From Bacillota bacterium (GTDB lineage: Bacteria; Bacillota; Clostridia; Christensenellales; SZUA-584), in assembly GCA_023428025.1 (NCBI GenBank), contig JAEYZN010000022.1:1-37840 (forward strand): 37,840 nt of DNA. The letters are read 5' to 3'. Every line of letters begins with the position of its first letter. Positions within the stretch are counted from its first letter, which is position 1. The notes under the pieces are model-generated. The model did not search any database. It was not told the origin of the DNA and saw nothing but the letters and a program-made list of their open reading frames with translations. Made by a program: the position numbers and the translations under genes. Shown one piece after another: positions 18,142-26,314 of this stretch.

Positions 18142-18953
18142 CAGCGTCTGTCCGCCGTCGCACGGTATCTGTTTTGCTGAAGCTTTCGCTTCAGACGGCC
18201 GGGGAGCAGGCCGACGATCAGCGGCTTGAACACATACGGCAACCCGGCGGGCAGCAAGCCCAATGCTTTGAATCCCCGCATTCTTATCCGGGCTTCGCTG
18301 ACGCGCAGCGCATACCGAACATGGCGCGGTATTCGTTTGTCATAATAGCGCAGCAGCGGCTCTCTCAAATTATATCCGGTATATCCGTGGGCGTACATGC
18401 GCATGAACAGATCGTAGTCCTCCGCGCGCAGCGTATCATGACAAACGCGATACCCTCCGACGGATAAAAGCGTATCCCGGCGCATCATGATGGAGGGATG
18501 GATGAACTGGCTGCCCCAGAGGAAGCCCTTTTTCTGCGGCTCGGCCAAGCCGAAGCGCGTGCCCCAGTCGCCCATTTCGTCGAAAACCGTACAGGCGCTG
18601 CCCAGAATGGCATACTGCGGATGGTTGTCCATAAATGAGACCTGCTTCATGAAGCGTTCCGGCAGCGATACATCGTCGCCGTCCATACGGGCAACGTATT
18701 CTCCTTCAGCCTTTTCCAGCGCCAGATTCAAAGAAGCGGCCAGACCCAGGTTATGTGTGTTGGAGTAGGATTGAATACGGCTGTCGCGCCGGGCCCAATG
18801 CTGAAGCCTGGCTGCCGAGCCGTCTGTGGACGCGTCGTCCCAAAGGATCATCTCCCAGTCAGTGAAGGTTTGGCCGACGATGGACTCAATGCTGGCGTCA
18901 ACGGTGGCTTCGTTATTATATATGGACATCAGCACCGATACTTTTGGCATCAT
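18141..18953 (-). CDS. Glycosyltransferase family 2 (GT-A)
   Basis: 270 residues. I start at ATG 18953, with GAGGGA six bases upstream. The frame is open to 19415, but the upstream part overlaps the Wzc-like gene in another frame. VSVLMSIYNNEATVDASIES, WDDASTDGS and the metal-binding ARMDGDD (91-94) mark a GT2 fold, and RAEDYDLFMRM supplies the ED catalytic region. The C-terminus is basic, as in transferases that sit on the inner membrane face. The gene overlaps the 3' end of the Wzc-like gene by 38 bp and shares one base with the next GT4, so all three are translated from one message. Confidence 0.88.
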   Translation of the reverse strand: MMPKVSVLMSIYNNEATVDASIESIVGQTFTDWEMILWDDASTDGSAARLQHWARRDSRIQSYSNTHNLGLAASLNLALEKAEGEYVARMDGDDVSLPERFMKQVSFMDNHPQYAILGSACTVFDEMGDWGTRFGLAEPQKKGFLWGSQFIHPSIMMRRDTLLSVGGYRVCHDTLRAEDYDLFMRMYAHGYTGYNLREPLLRYYDKRIPRHVRYALRVSEARIRMRGFKALGLLPAGLPYVFKPLIVGLLPGRLKRKLQQNRYRATADRR

Positions 18954-20223
18954 CGGTTCCCTCTCTTTGCTCCTGTGCCGTTTCCACGGGCAGATATGTG
19001 TTGTCGTACTGTTTGTCGACGAAATTCCAGACGCAATAGATGGGCTTGGCTTCCGCGCGGGACAAGAGGGACACGGCGGCGTCCACGTCTTCCTGCCTGG
19101 TGATGCCGTAACCGCATACCAGCAGCGTGGTGTCCATGCCCACCGCCAGACCGGACATCTGGATATTGGTGAGCAGCGGCGGACAATCCACCAGCACCAG
19201 CGCGTATTTTTTGGTGGCCATCGCCAGAGTGGATGAGAGCGGGCCGTCAAAATCGGGATTGCTCTCCTTGTCGTCCCATGCGAAGACGCCTCTGTCCACG
19301 CCGGGGGACACCGGGACGATGGCAGACTCAGAGAGAAGGGCCCGTCTGGCTGAAGTTTGTATCGTGACGATAAGGACTTTGAGCTGCATACCGGCCAGCA
19401 CCTGCGCAATATCAAAGATGACGGTACTGGTGCCGCATTGGCCGGTGGGGGATATGCACATGATGAGCTGCTGGTCCTGCGATTCCATCAGCATCTTCAG
19501 ATAAAGCGCGATGGCCGTGACCTGCTGGCGGTGTCCGTCCGTTTTGCCCTGCTTTGTGTCATACCGGCTGACAAAGCCGATGACCCGGACATCTCCGTTG
19601 TAGCTGACGCGCCTGAGGTCGTATATCTGCTTGTCGAAGGAGCCGATGAAGAAGGACAATACCGCTCCGGCAACCACGCCCGCCAAAGCGCCGAGCAAAA
19701 ACACCATATAGATCTGGACGCGGCTGGCGCCGAGGCTGCCGCTGGGAGAGGCCGCGCTGTCCAGCCACTTGATGGTGCCGGCCTTGGCCGAGTGCGTGAT
19801 GGCGAAGGACAGATTGGCCTTCAAGGCCTCCAGTATTTCGTAGGCCTGCGCCATATTGTCCCACTCCACGCGCACGGTGACGGCGACGCCGCTCTCGTTG
19901 ATGTCCGCGGATATGGCCTGGTCCAGCTCGCCATAAGACACATCGAAGCTGACCGACTTGGCGACAGCCTGAAGAACTTCCTCGTGCTTGATAAACGACT
20001 GGGACATGACAACGCTGTAACTGCCGGGAACGGCAGCCTCAGCTTGGACGGCCGGGATGAATGTGGCGAATACGCGGTAGGTGGAGAAGTACTGGAACCA
20101 ATACAGGGCGGATATGCCGACAGCAAAAATGACAGCAAAAACAGCAAGCCAAAACCATCTCCGGAATATGATTTCCAGGATGGTTCTCACTGAATAGCGT
20201 GTCATTCCCTGAGACGGTTCCAA
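18916..20223 (-). CDS. Wzz/Wzc-like chain-length protein with degenerate kinase domain
   Basis: 435 residues. Two membrane helices (about 22-44 and 171-194) flank an extracellular Wzz-type domain, followed by a cytoplasmic BY-kinase-like domain. The nucleotide motifs are damaged. The Walker A region reads SPTGQCGTST (258-267), with Thr where the invariant Lys should be. Walker A' reads VLIVTIQTSARR, without the usual aspartates. Walker B VLVDCPP (343-349) keeps its aspartate. The usual C-terminal tyrosine cluster is reduced to a few residues (YDNTY, 406-410). It probably sets polymer length through the Wzz part, while the C-terminal half is a pseudo-ATPase scaffold. A TTG at 20223 has GGGGAGG ten bases upstream; ATG 20205 is the alternative. 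Confidence 0.82.
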   Translation of the reverse strand: MEPSQGMTRYSVRTILEIIFRRWFWLAVFAVIFAVGISALYWFQYFSTYRVFATFIPAVQAEAAVPGSYSVVMSQSFIKHEEVLQAVAKSVSFDVSYGELDQAISADINESGVAVTVRVEWDNMAQAYEILEALKANLSFAITHSAKAGTIKWLDSAASPSGSLGASRVQIYMVFLLGALAGVVAGAVLSFFIGSFDKQIYDLRRVSYNGDVRVIGFVSRYDTKQGKTDGHRQQVTAIALYLKMLMESQDQQLIMCISPTGQCGTSTVIFDIAQVLAGMQLKVLIVTIQTSARRALLSESAIVPVSPGVDRGVFAWDDKESNPDFDGPLSSTLAMATKKYALVLVDCPPLLTNIQMSGLAVGMDTTLLVCGYGITRQEDVDAAVSLLSRAEAKPIYCVWNFVDKQYDNTYLPVETAQEQREGTDDAKSIGADVHI

Positions 20224-20244
20224 AACGACCCTGCCTCCCCGCCG

Positions 20245-22092
20245 CTATACGATTTTCCTCTCCCGTAAGGAGGGGACGAGCCTTCTGATCTGCTCGTAAG
20301 CTTTAAAATAGTCGCTCTCGTCTATCTTTTCAAGAAGCTGCGCCATATATCTGTCCACTTCATTTTCGTCACTTCCGGCGCTGGACTTGAGTATAAAAAT
20401 CTTGTTGTTCAAGGTTTTCACCACTGTCTCCTCCGGCAGGCGCAGCTCCTCGTGCAGCTTCTCGCCGGGGCGCAAGCCGGTCACCTCGATGCGGATGTCC
20501 TTGTCCGGCTCCAGGCCGGAGAGCTTGATCATCGTGGTGGCCAGGTCGTAGATGCGGATCGGCTCACCCATGTCCAGCACGAATATTTCTCCGCCGCGCA
20601 TAATGGAGGCGGATTCCAACACGAGCTGCACCGCTTCGGGTATCGTCATGAAATATCGCGTGATGTCCTCATGCGTCACGGTAAGAGGGCCGCCCGCGCG
20701 CAGCTGCCTCTGGAATATCGGGATCACGCTGGAATGGCTTCCCAGCACATTCCCAAAACGCACGGCCGCAAACAGCGTTCCATTGGCGCGGTTTTTCTGC
20801 TGCAGTATCAGCTCGGCCACCCGTTTTGTGGCGCCCATGATGTTGGTGGGGTTAACAGCCTTGTCGGTGGAAATCAGCATAAACCTTTCGACATTGTTGG
20901 CGATGCTGGCTTCCACAACATTTTTCGTTCCGATGATGTTGTTGAGCAGGGCTTCACGGAAGTTGCCTTCCATCATGGGCACATGCTTGTGAGCGGCGGC
21001 ATGGAATACGATATCCGGTTTATACTTAGAAAAAACTGCATTCAGTATATCCCGATCCCTGATCGATATCAAGCAAATTTCAAAAGAGGCTTCATGATAC
21101 TTCTCTTTCAGCTCCAACGAGATGTCAAACAGGCCGTTTTCGCTGAAATCCACAATCGCCAGCAGTTTGGGGCCATAGTTCATGATCTGCCTGCAAAGCT
21201 CGGCGCCGATGGACCCGGCCCCGCCGGTGACGAGCACCACCTTGCCTTTTACCATACCGCTGACGCTTTCGAGGTCCAGCCGCACCTCCTCGCGCTGAAG
21301 CAGGTCTTCCAGGCGCACCTCGTTGATGGTGGATTTGGCGAGGCCTTCAAAAGCCAGGTTAGACATGTTTCCGAACCGCTTAACGGTGCACCCCGCCGCG
21401 CAGCACAGGTTGAATATCTCCCGGATGGTGCTGTTATCCACAAACGGGATGGCGATCACGATGACTTCCGCGTTATATTTTTTGGCGGCATAGGGGATCA
21501 GCATGCGGGGACCCACCACCAGCAGACCTTTAATGCGCTTGCGCTCCAGCTTGGGATTATCGTCGATGAAGGCCACCGGCTTAAGCTGCTTGGAGAGGTC
21601 GTAGTTGAGCATGTCGACAAGGTATTTGCCCGCATCGCCCGCGCCGAAAATGATGGCCCGCTTGACGTCCTTGGACCTGTCCCTTTTCAGCACGCGGTAG
21701 TATGCGTGATACGCCGAAAGAGCAACGAGCCGGTACAAACCGCAAGCCGCGCCGGCATATATGGCAAGGTTAAGCAAAAAAAGGAACGGCAGGGCCTGCC
21801 CGAGCACCGCCATAAAAAGGGCAAATATCAGGCTGGAGATGACCACCGCGCCGCAAAGCTTCATCGCGCTGAACAGAGAATAATCACGAATTTGATCATT
21901 GTAGCATTTGACGAGCAAAAAAATGAATATACTGATGCCGAGATAAGAGATCACGATCAGGCGATGCTGTTCAAGCAGAGCGCCGATATTCGGTGCGTCC
22001 GAAAGCAGCGGCAGTGTCAGCAACAATACGCCAAACAGACAAGCCACGTCCAATATGAATGCAATTGCTTTTCCAAAAGCCAGTTTCAGCAA
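20245..22092 (-). CDS. UDP-GlcNAc 4,6-dehydratase, membrane type (CapD/PglF)
   Basis: 615 residues, the full long form. Four N-terminal membrane helices (within 8-125) precede a Rossmann domain (RAIIFGAGDAGKYL, 145-158) and the catalytic short-chain dehydrogenase domain. That domain has TGGAGSIG (289-296), AAAHKHVPMME (365-375) and STDKAVNPTNIMGATK (408-423), with the Met-Lys form of the active site typical of this family. It turns UDP-GlcNAc into UDP-4-keto-6-deoxy-GlcNAc at the membrane. The aminotransferase two genes upstream would then make the 4-amino sugar. The start is TTG 22092 with GGAGG six bases upstream. Inverting 5-epimerising relatives (PseB/FlaA1) are shorter and lack the N-terminal helices. 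Confidence 0.93.
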   Translation of the reverse strand: MLKLAFGKAIAFILDVACLFGVLLLTLPLLSDAPNIGALLEQHRLIVISYLGISIFIFLLVKCYNDQIRDYSLFSAMKLCGAVVISSLIFALFMAVLGQALPFLFLLNLAIYAGAACGLYRLVALSAYHAYYRVLKRDRSKDVKRAIIFGAGDAGKYLVDMLNYDLSKQLKPVAFIDDNPKLERKRIKGLLVVGPRMLIPYAAKKYNAEVIVIAIPFVDNSTIREIFNLCCAAGCTVKRFGNMSNLAFEGLAKSTINEVRLEDLLQREEVRLDLESVSGMVKGKVVLVTGGAGSIGAELCRQIMNYGPKLLAIVDFSENGLFDISLELKEKYHEASFEICLISIRDRDILNAVFSKYKPDIVFHAAAHKHVPMMEGNFREALLNNIIGTKNVVEASIANNVERFMLISTDKAVNPTNIMGATKRVAELILQQKNRANGTLFAAVRFGNVLGSHSSVIPIFQRQLRAGGPLTVTHEDITRYFMTIPEAVQLVLESASIMRGGEIFVLDMGEPIRIYDLATTMIKLSGLEPDKDIRIEVTGLRPGEKLHEELRLPEETVVKTLNNKIFILKSSAGSDENEVDRYMAQLLEKIDESDYFKAYEQIRRLVPSLRERKIV

Positions 22093-22171
22093 AGCGTACC
22101 TCCGTAGAATTTATCCCAATATCTCTGTTCTGTCTCATGTGATGGGGACGGTTGTCATTAACGTCAATTCT

Positions 22172-22837
22172 TCAAAAAACGGTATACGTCGACGGCATAT
22201 CAAATGTGGCGCAGCATGAATCTCCGATTAATGCTTTTTCAAAATCCAACGTCACTTCATTTCCTTCATATATATAATAGAAACGGATGAGAATCCCTTG
22301 CTTATTAAAGTAATAGGCATAAACGGTTCCATCCTTATAGATCTCCACGCGGGTAACCTGGGTGCCGTTGATGATCTCTCCGGCGCTTCGCAGCACTTTG
22401 CCGCCGATGGATGCTATCAGGTTTTTGTCAGGAAAATCGAATTCAAGCACATCCTTTTGAATCGTCTTTGCCGTGTCGTCCACCAGGATATACTGGCCGT
22501 CCATATACAACTGCCGGTAACTGTGGTCCTGCCTGTCCGTCTTGAGCGCAAAATCATCGCCGCGCGCGGTTAAGGCAAACGTCATGCCATATACGCCGGA
22601 CTGACCGGAAACCGTCTTGGTACCGTAAAGACCATAATAGTCCGTGGAGGCAAGCTGGGCCAGAAAAGGGATGTCCAGACCGGTTTCTCCTGAATGATCC
22701 GTCGAATTGCCGGATGCGGCAGCCTCGGCTGCATACGCGCTCATCATGTTGGTAATAGCGGGCGCCAGCAGCGCGGTCAGTGCGATAAGAAGTATGGCGC
22801 AAATCGCCACCTTTAAGCCTGTACTTAAACGGCTCAT
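22172..22837 (-). CDS. Small exported protein of unknown function in the EPS operon
   Basis: 221 residues, no family recognised. A single hydrophobic N-terminal segment (7-29) acts as signal or anchor. The remainder is rich in beta strands, with LYMDGQYILVDDTAKTIQKD around 110-130 and a C-terminal half that resembles the curved sheet of LolA-like or lipid-binding outer proteins (TRVEIYKDGTVYAYYF, IRFYYIYEGNEVTLDFE). That likeness is weak and by eye only. Two adjacent cysteines occur near the end (GDSCCATF). The ATG overlaps the aminotransferase stop as ATGA, so it is tightly coupled, which argues for a real role in making or sensing the polymer on the outer membrane face. Confidence 0.72.
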   Translation of the reverse strand: MSRLSTGLKVAICAILLIALTALLAPAITNMMSAYAAEAAASGNSTDHSGETGLDIPFLAQLASTDYYGLYGTKTVSGQSGVYGMTFALTARGDDFALKTDRQDHSYRQLYMDGQYILVDDTAKTIQKDVLEFDFPDKNLIASIGGKVLRSAGEIINGTQVTRVEIYKDGTVYAYYFNKQGILIRFYYIYEGNEVTLDFEKALIGDSCCATFDMPSTYTVF

Positions 22838-24024
22838 GAACAGACCTCCAGCGCTTCTTCTTTTGTTGGTGCTTTTGCGGCGGTTTTAAAGCAATCCCGA
22901 ACAACCTCTATGATCCTGGTCTGCACCTCGTCGCCCATAGCGGAGCCTGAAGGCAGGCAGATGCCATTTTTAAAAAGGCGCTCGCCGACGGGAACGCAGC
23001 TGGCGCGGCGGAAAAACCGCTGCCCCTGATAAACGGGCTGCATGTGCATGGGTTTCCAGAATGGTCGGGATTCTATATTTGCGCGCTCCAGTTCAGCGGC
23101 AATCTGCCCGGGGGTCACGCCGCAGCCGTCTTCCAGCACCATCACGCTCAGCCAGAAGTTCGGCTCCGCCCCATCTATCACGGGGTTGAAACGGACGGGC
23201 AGGTCACCCAAGGACCGGACATAGCGATCGTAAGCCCGCCGCCGGGTCTGCACATAATGATTGAGCGTTTCCATCTGCCCGCGGCCGATTCCCGCGCATA
23301 TGTTGGACAGCCGGTAATTGTACCCGATCTCTTTGTGCTCGTAGTGCGGCGCGTCTTCCCGCGCCTGGGTGGCCCAGTGCTTTATCTTCTGCACGGCATG
23401 CTCCTCGTAGGCGAGCACCATGCCGCCCGACGAGGTGGTGATGATCTTGTTGGCGTTGAATGACAGCACATTCAGCGCGCCGAAAGCGCCGCACATTTTG
23501 TTTCGGTAGGAAGCGCCCAGCGCCTCCGCGGCATCTTCTATGACGGTAACGCCAAACTCGGCGCAGATATTAAGCAGGCTGTCGTATTGCGCCGGAACAC
23601 CGTAAAGATCCACCACGACGACGGCTTTGGGAAGACGTCCGGCTTTTTTGTACTCGTGCAGCGCGTCTGAAAGAAGCGCCGGGTCCATGCACCAGCTTTT
23701 CCGGTCAGAGTCAATGAATACCGGCTCCGCCTGCAAATAGACGACCGGGTTGCAGCTGGCCGCGAAGGTGACATCGGAACAGAGGACGACATCACCGGGG
23801 CCCACGCCTGCGTACTGCAAAGCCAGGTGCATCGCCGCGGTGCCGGAACTGACGGCCAGCGCGAATGGCATGCGTACAAAGCCTTTCACAGCGTCTTCAA
23901 ACGCATCGACGTTGGCCCCCAAAGGCGCTATCCAGTTGCTTGCAAACGCTTCGTTGATGTATTCTATTTCCCGGCCATTCATGTGCGGCGGGGAAAGGTA
24001 GACCCTCTTGTCCACAACTGCCAA
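22834..24024 (-). CDS. DegT/DnrJ-family sugar aminotransferase (PglE-like)
   Basis: 396 residues. A PLP-dependent aminotransferase of nucleotide sugars: YLSPPHMNGREIEYINEAF and WIAPLGANVDAFE at the N-terminus, SSGTAAMHLAL (59-69) for cofactor phosphate, D164 in VIEDAAEALG, and the PLP lysine K193 in LSFNANKIITTSSGG. The opening segment is typical of enzymes that act on UDP-4-keto-6-deoxy-GlcNAc, the product of the CapD-like enzyme in the same operon. It is the first gene of the exopolysaccharide operon. The start is a TTG at 24024 without a clear ribosome site; GTG 24015 is an alternative nine bases downstream. An acetyltransferase of the PglD type, which would finish the bacillosamine pathway, is not seen nearby. 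Confidence 0.88.
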   Translation of the reverse strand: MAVVDKRVYLSPPHMNGREIEYINEAFASNWIAPLGANVDAFEDAVKGFVRMPFALAVSSGTAAMHLALQYAGVGPGDVVLCSDVTFAASCNPVVYLQAEPVFIDSDRKSWCMDPALLSDALHEYKKAGRLPKAVVVVDLYGVPAQYDSLLNICAEFGVTVIEDAAEALGASYRNKMCGAFGALNVLSFNANKIITTSSGGMVLAYEEHAVQKIKHWATQAREDAPHYEHKEIGYNYRLSNICAGIGRGQMETLNHYVQTRRRAYDRYVRSLGDLPVRFNPVIDGAEPNFWLSVMVLEDGCGVTPGQIAAELERANIESRPFWKPMHMQPVYQGQRFFRRASCVPVGERLFKNGICLPSGSAMGDEVQTRIIEVVRDCFKTAAKAPTKEEALEVCS

Positions 24025-24086
24025 CTTTCTTGGGTCCGCTGTACGCGGGCTATATCCTAAATTAGTTATTCATGTTTGTTTCCGTT

Positions 24087-24115
24087 ATTGTATAGTATAA
24101 ATAACCACATATCAA
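24087..24115 (-). promoter_or_regulatory. Promoter of the exopolysaccharide operon
   Basis: On the minus strand a -35 TTGATA (24115-24110) is followed after 17 bp by a -10 TACAAT (24092-24087), about 60 bp upstream of the aminotransferase start. Both hexamers are one or two bases from the sigma-A consensus. Because the 13 genes downstream are tightly spaced, this is the best candidate for the main promoter of the whole cluster. Confidence 0.65.
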
Positions 24116-24468
24116 ATATTTAAACAACCGGTCCCGACGCCATGGAAGCCAATAAGCGGCGGCCAGGCACAGTGCAGGCCCGATCCGATGTTATATTTGA
24201 AATATCGCGTTAAACCACATCAGTCAAGTAAGCAGGCTGAAAACAAAGCGAGACTATTGCCAATTTTTTATTCACATCTTATTAAATGTATGTCCTAAAA
24301 TTATGGGACATGCAAAAAAACTGAAATTGTTCCAGTCGCACGCTCATCGTTTGGCGATAAGAAGCTCATAATTATACATTGAAATGCATCTTCTTTTTTC
24401 GAATAACCATCTGGGATTTCTGCCAAAATAGAATCGGACACTTGCACGATTTAAAGGGGGGCAGATGT
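24116..24468. promoter_or_regulatory. Divergent intergenic region with an inverted repeat and a weak plus-strand promoter
   Basis: No gene is visible between the exopolysaccharide operon and the efflux operon. An inverted repeat TGTATGTCC-N9-GGGACATGCA (24287-24314, one mismatch in nine paired bases) could be a regulator site. A possible plus-strand promoter, TTGGCG-N16-TATACA (24351-24378), lies about 90 bases before the adaptor-protein gene. The stretch 24120-24240 contains nothing I can name. Confidence 0.4.
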
Positions 24469-25650
24469 ATGAAAAAAGTGATTCTATTGTTGTCTGTGTT
24501 GGCGGTTATTGCTGTTGGCTGGTTTTTGTATTTTAACAAGGGCGAAACATCCACCATTGTGGGTGTACACGATGTTGCGTATGCAAATCTGGAAAATACG
24601 CTGGAATTTTCCGGAGAAGTGGTTTGCACCAATATGTATAGCGTGATGAGTGAAACCGGCGGTACGGTTTCGCATTTCTATGTATCCGAAGGAAGCCGGG
24701 TGGATGCGGGGGATAAGCTTTTTGATCTGGATTCGTCGGCGGTGGAAGCAAAGCTGGAGGAGGCAAAGCTGCGATATGACGCGTTAAGCCAGGCTTCCGC
24801 GCAGACGGTGATGGCCCAGCAGGGAGCGTATTCCGCTTCGGTTCAGCAGCAAAAGGCTGCGGTGGCGCTGGCGCTCTCGCAGACGACCGGCTACGATCTT
24901 GACTCATTCAACGAAGCATTGGGCAGCGGCGCGGGAGAACAGGCGGCGGCTGCAGCCGCTACCATAGGAGACAAGCTGAGCGAGCTTCAGAACCTTGAAA
25001 GTATGAATGAAACGGCCGGTCTGGACAGCGGCAGCCAGCTAAAACTGGCGAAGCTGAACGTAAAACAGCTGGAGGATGCACTCGCCGGCTTGAGCTTCAA
25101 GAGCCGTATAGAGGGAACGGTGCTGGTTGTCAATATCAATAAGGGCGAAGTGCTGGCGCCTGGCGTACCGGCCATGGTGATCGCGGATACCGACAGCACG
25201 GCCATCACCGGCTATGTCTATGAGAAGGATATTGGCAGCCTGAAGCTGGATATGGACGTTAAGATCATCACCGAAACCGGCAGCTATAAGGGAAAGCTCA
25301 CCAAAATAGGAAAGGCTGCCACCGATATCGGAGAGTCTTCCGCGTTTGACACGATGACAAAGGTGGAAATCACCCCGAATGATAACTTCAAAAAAATGCC
25401 CGGCGCTGTGGTGGACCTTAAGATCGTGCTGAGTTCTAAAAACGGCGTGCTCACGATCCCTGTGGATTGCCTGACGGATGACAGCTGTGTCTTTGTGGTG
25501 GGCGACGAGGACATCGTGGAAAAGAGACAAGTCGCCACGGGATTTGAAGACATGTTCAATGTTGAGATACTCAGCGGTTTGAGTGAGGGAGAGCGTGTTG
25601 TGACATCACCTAATGCTGTAAAGGAGGGGGACCATGTCAGCTATGATTGA
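24469..25650 (+). CDS. MacA-like periplasmic adaptor (membrane fusion) subunit
   Basis: 393 residues with ATG 24469 after AAAGGGGGG. An N-terminal membrane anchor (4-22) is followed by a split biotinyl-lipoyl-like domain (GTVSHFYVSEGSRVDAGDKL), an alpha-helical hairpin of about 100 residues rich in Ala, Gln and Leu, the returning half (EGTVLVVNINKGEVLAPGV), and beta-barrel and membrane-proximal domains. This is the layout of HlyD/MacA adaptors. In a Gram-positive cell it would work with the ABC transporter encoded next to it, outside the membrane, without an outer-membrane channel. It starts a three-gene operon whose members overlap. The substrate (peptide, lantibiotic, lipid or drug) cannot be predicted. 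Confidence 0.88.
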   Translation: MKKVILLLSVLAVIAVGWFLYFNKGETSTIVGVHDVAYANLENTLEFSGEVVCTNMYSVMSETGGTVSHFYVSEGSRVDAGDKLFDLDSSAVEAKLEEAKLRYDALSQASAQTVMAQQGAYSASVQQQKAAVALALSQTTGYDLDSFNEALGSGAGEQAAAAAATIGDKLSELQNLESMNETAGLDSGSQLKLAKLNVKQLEDALAGLSFKSRIEGTVLVVNINKGEVLAPGVPAMVIADTDSTAITGYVYEKDIGSLKLDMDVKIITETGSYKGKLTKIGKAATDIGESSAFDTMTKVEITPNDNFKKMPGAVVDLKIVLSSKNGVLTIPVDCLTDDSCVFVVGDEDIVEKRQVATGFEDMFNVEILSGLSEGERVVTSPNAVKEGDHVSYD

Positions 25651-26314
25651 AGTGAAGAATCTGTGTAAAACGTACGGCAGGGGTGAGGCATGCGTTCGCG
25701 CACTGCAGGGGATCACACTGCTGATAAAACCCGGCGGATTTCTGGCAGTGATGGGACCGTCCGGCTCCGGCAAGACCACGCTGATGAATATTTTGGGCTG
25801 CATCGATACACAGACGCACGGTGACTACATATTTGCCGGTACTGATGTGCGCCGCCTGACCAACCAGGGCAAGGTCTATCTGCGTAACAGGCGTATCGGT
25901 TTTATATTTCAGTCATTCTATTTGCTGCCGTCGCTCACGGCCAGGCAGAATATTGAACTGCCCATGGTCTATTCAGGCATGGCACCCAAGGAAAGGCGGA
26001 AAAAATCCACCGAGCTGCTGGAGATGACCGGGCTGGAAGGCCGGGCCAATCACCTGCCGTCAGAGCTCTCGGGCGGTCAGCGGCAGCGGGTGGCGATCGC
26101 ACGGGCACTGGTGAATTCACCCAGCCTGATCCTCGCCGATGAGCCGACGGGGAATCTGGACAGCAGAACCGGGGAAGATATCATGCGTATGCTCAAAAGC
26201 CTGAACGACAATGGCGCCACCATCGTGCTGATCACACACGAGCGGCATGTTGCGGACAGCGCGAAAGAACTGATCATATTGAAAGACGGAAATGTGGTGG
26301 CGGAGGGGTCATGA
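25634..26314 (+). CDS. ABC transporter ATP-binding subunit (MacB/LolD type)
   Basis: 226 residues with all nucleotide-binding motifs intact: Walker A GPSGSGKTT (41-49), Q-loop FQSFYLLPSLTARQN, signature LSGGQRQRVAIARAL (145-159), Walker B LILADEPTGNLD (165-176) and the switch histidine in ITHERH (H202). The TGNLD and the short length place it in the MacB/LolD/FtsE group that powers mechanotransmission-type permeases. The ATG overlaps the adaptor gene by 17 bp with AAGGAGG upstream, and its own stop overlaps the permease start (ATGA). Confidence 0.95.
   Translation: MSAMIEVKNLCKTYGRGEACVRALQGITLLIKPGGFLAVMGPSGSGKTTLMNILGCIDTQTHGDYIFAGTDVRRLTNQGKVYLRNRRIGFIFQSFYLLPSLTARQNIELPMVYSGMAPKERRKKSTELLEMTGLEGRANHLPSELSGGQRQRVAIARALVNSPSLILADEPTGNLDSRTGEDIMRMLKSLNDNGATIVLITHERHVADSAKELIILKDGNVVAEGS

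Noticed and set aside
18141..19415. A long form of the GT2 protein starting at 19415
   Set aside because: The extra 154 residues overlap the Wzc-like gene and are rich in Pro, Ser and Arg without pattern. ATG 18953 has a ribosome site and begins the GT2 fold.
20452..22107. A 551-codon open frame on the plus strand across the CapD-like gene
   Set aside because: The opposite strand encodes an intact dehydratase with all motifs. This frame has no ribosome site or recognisable domain.
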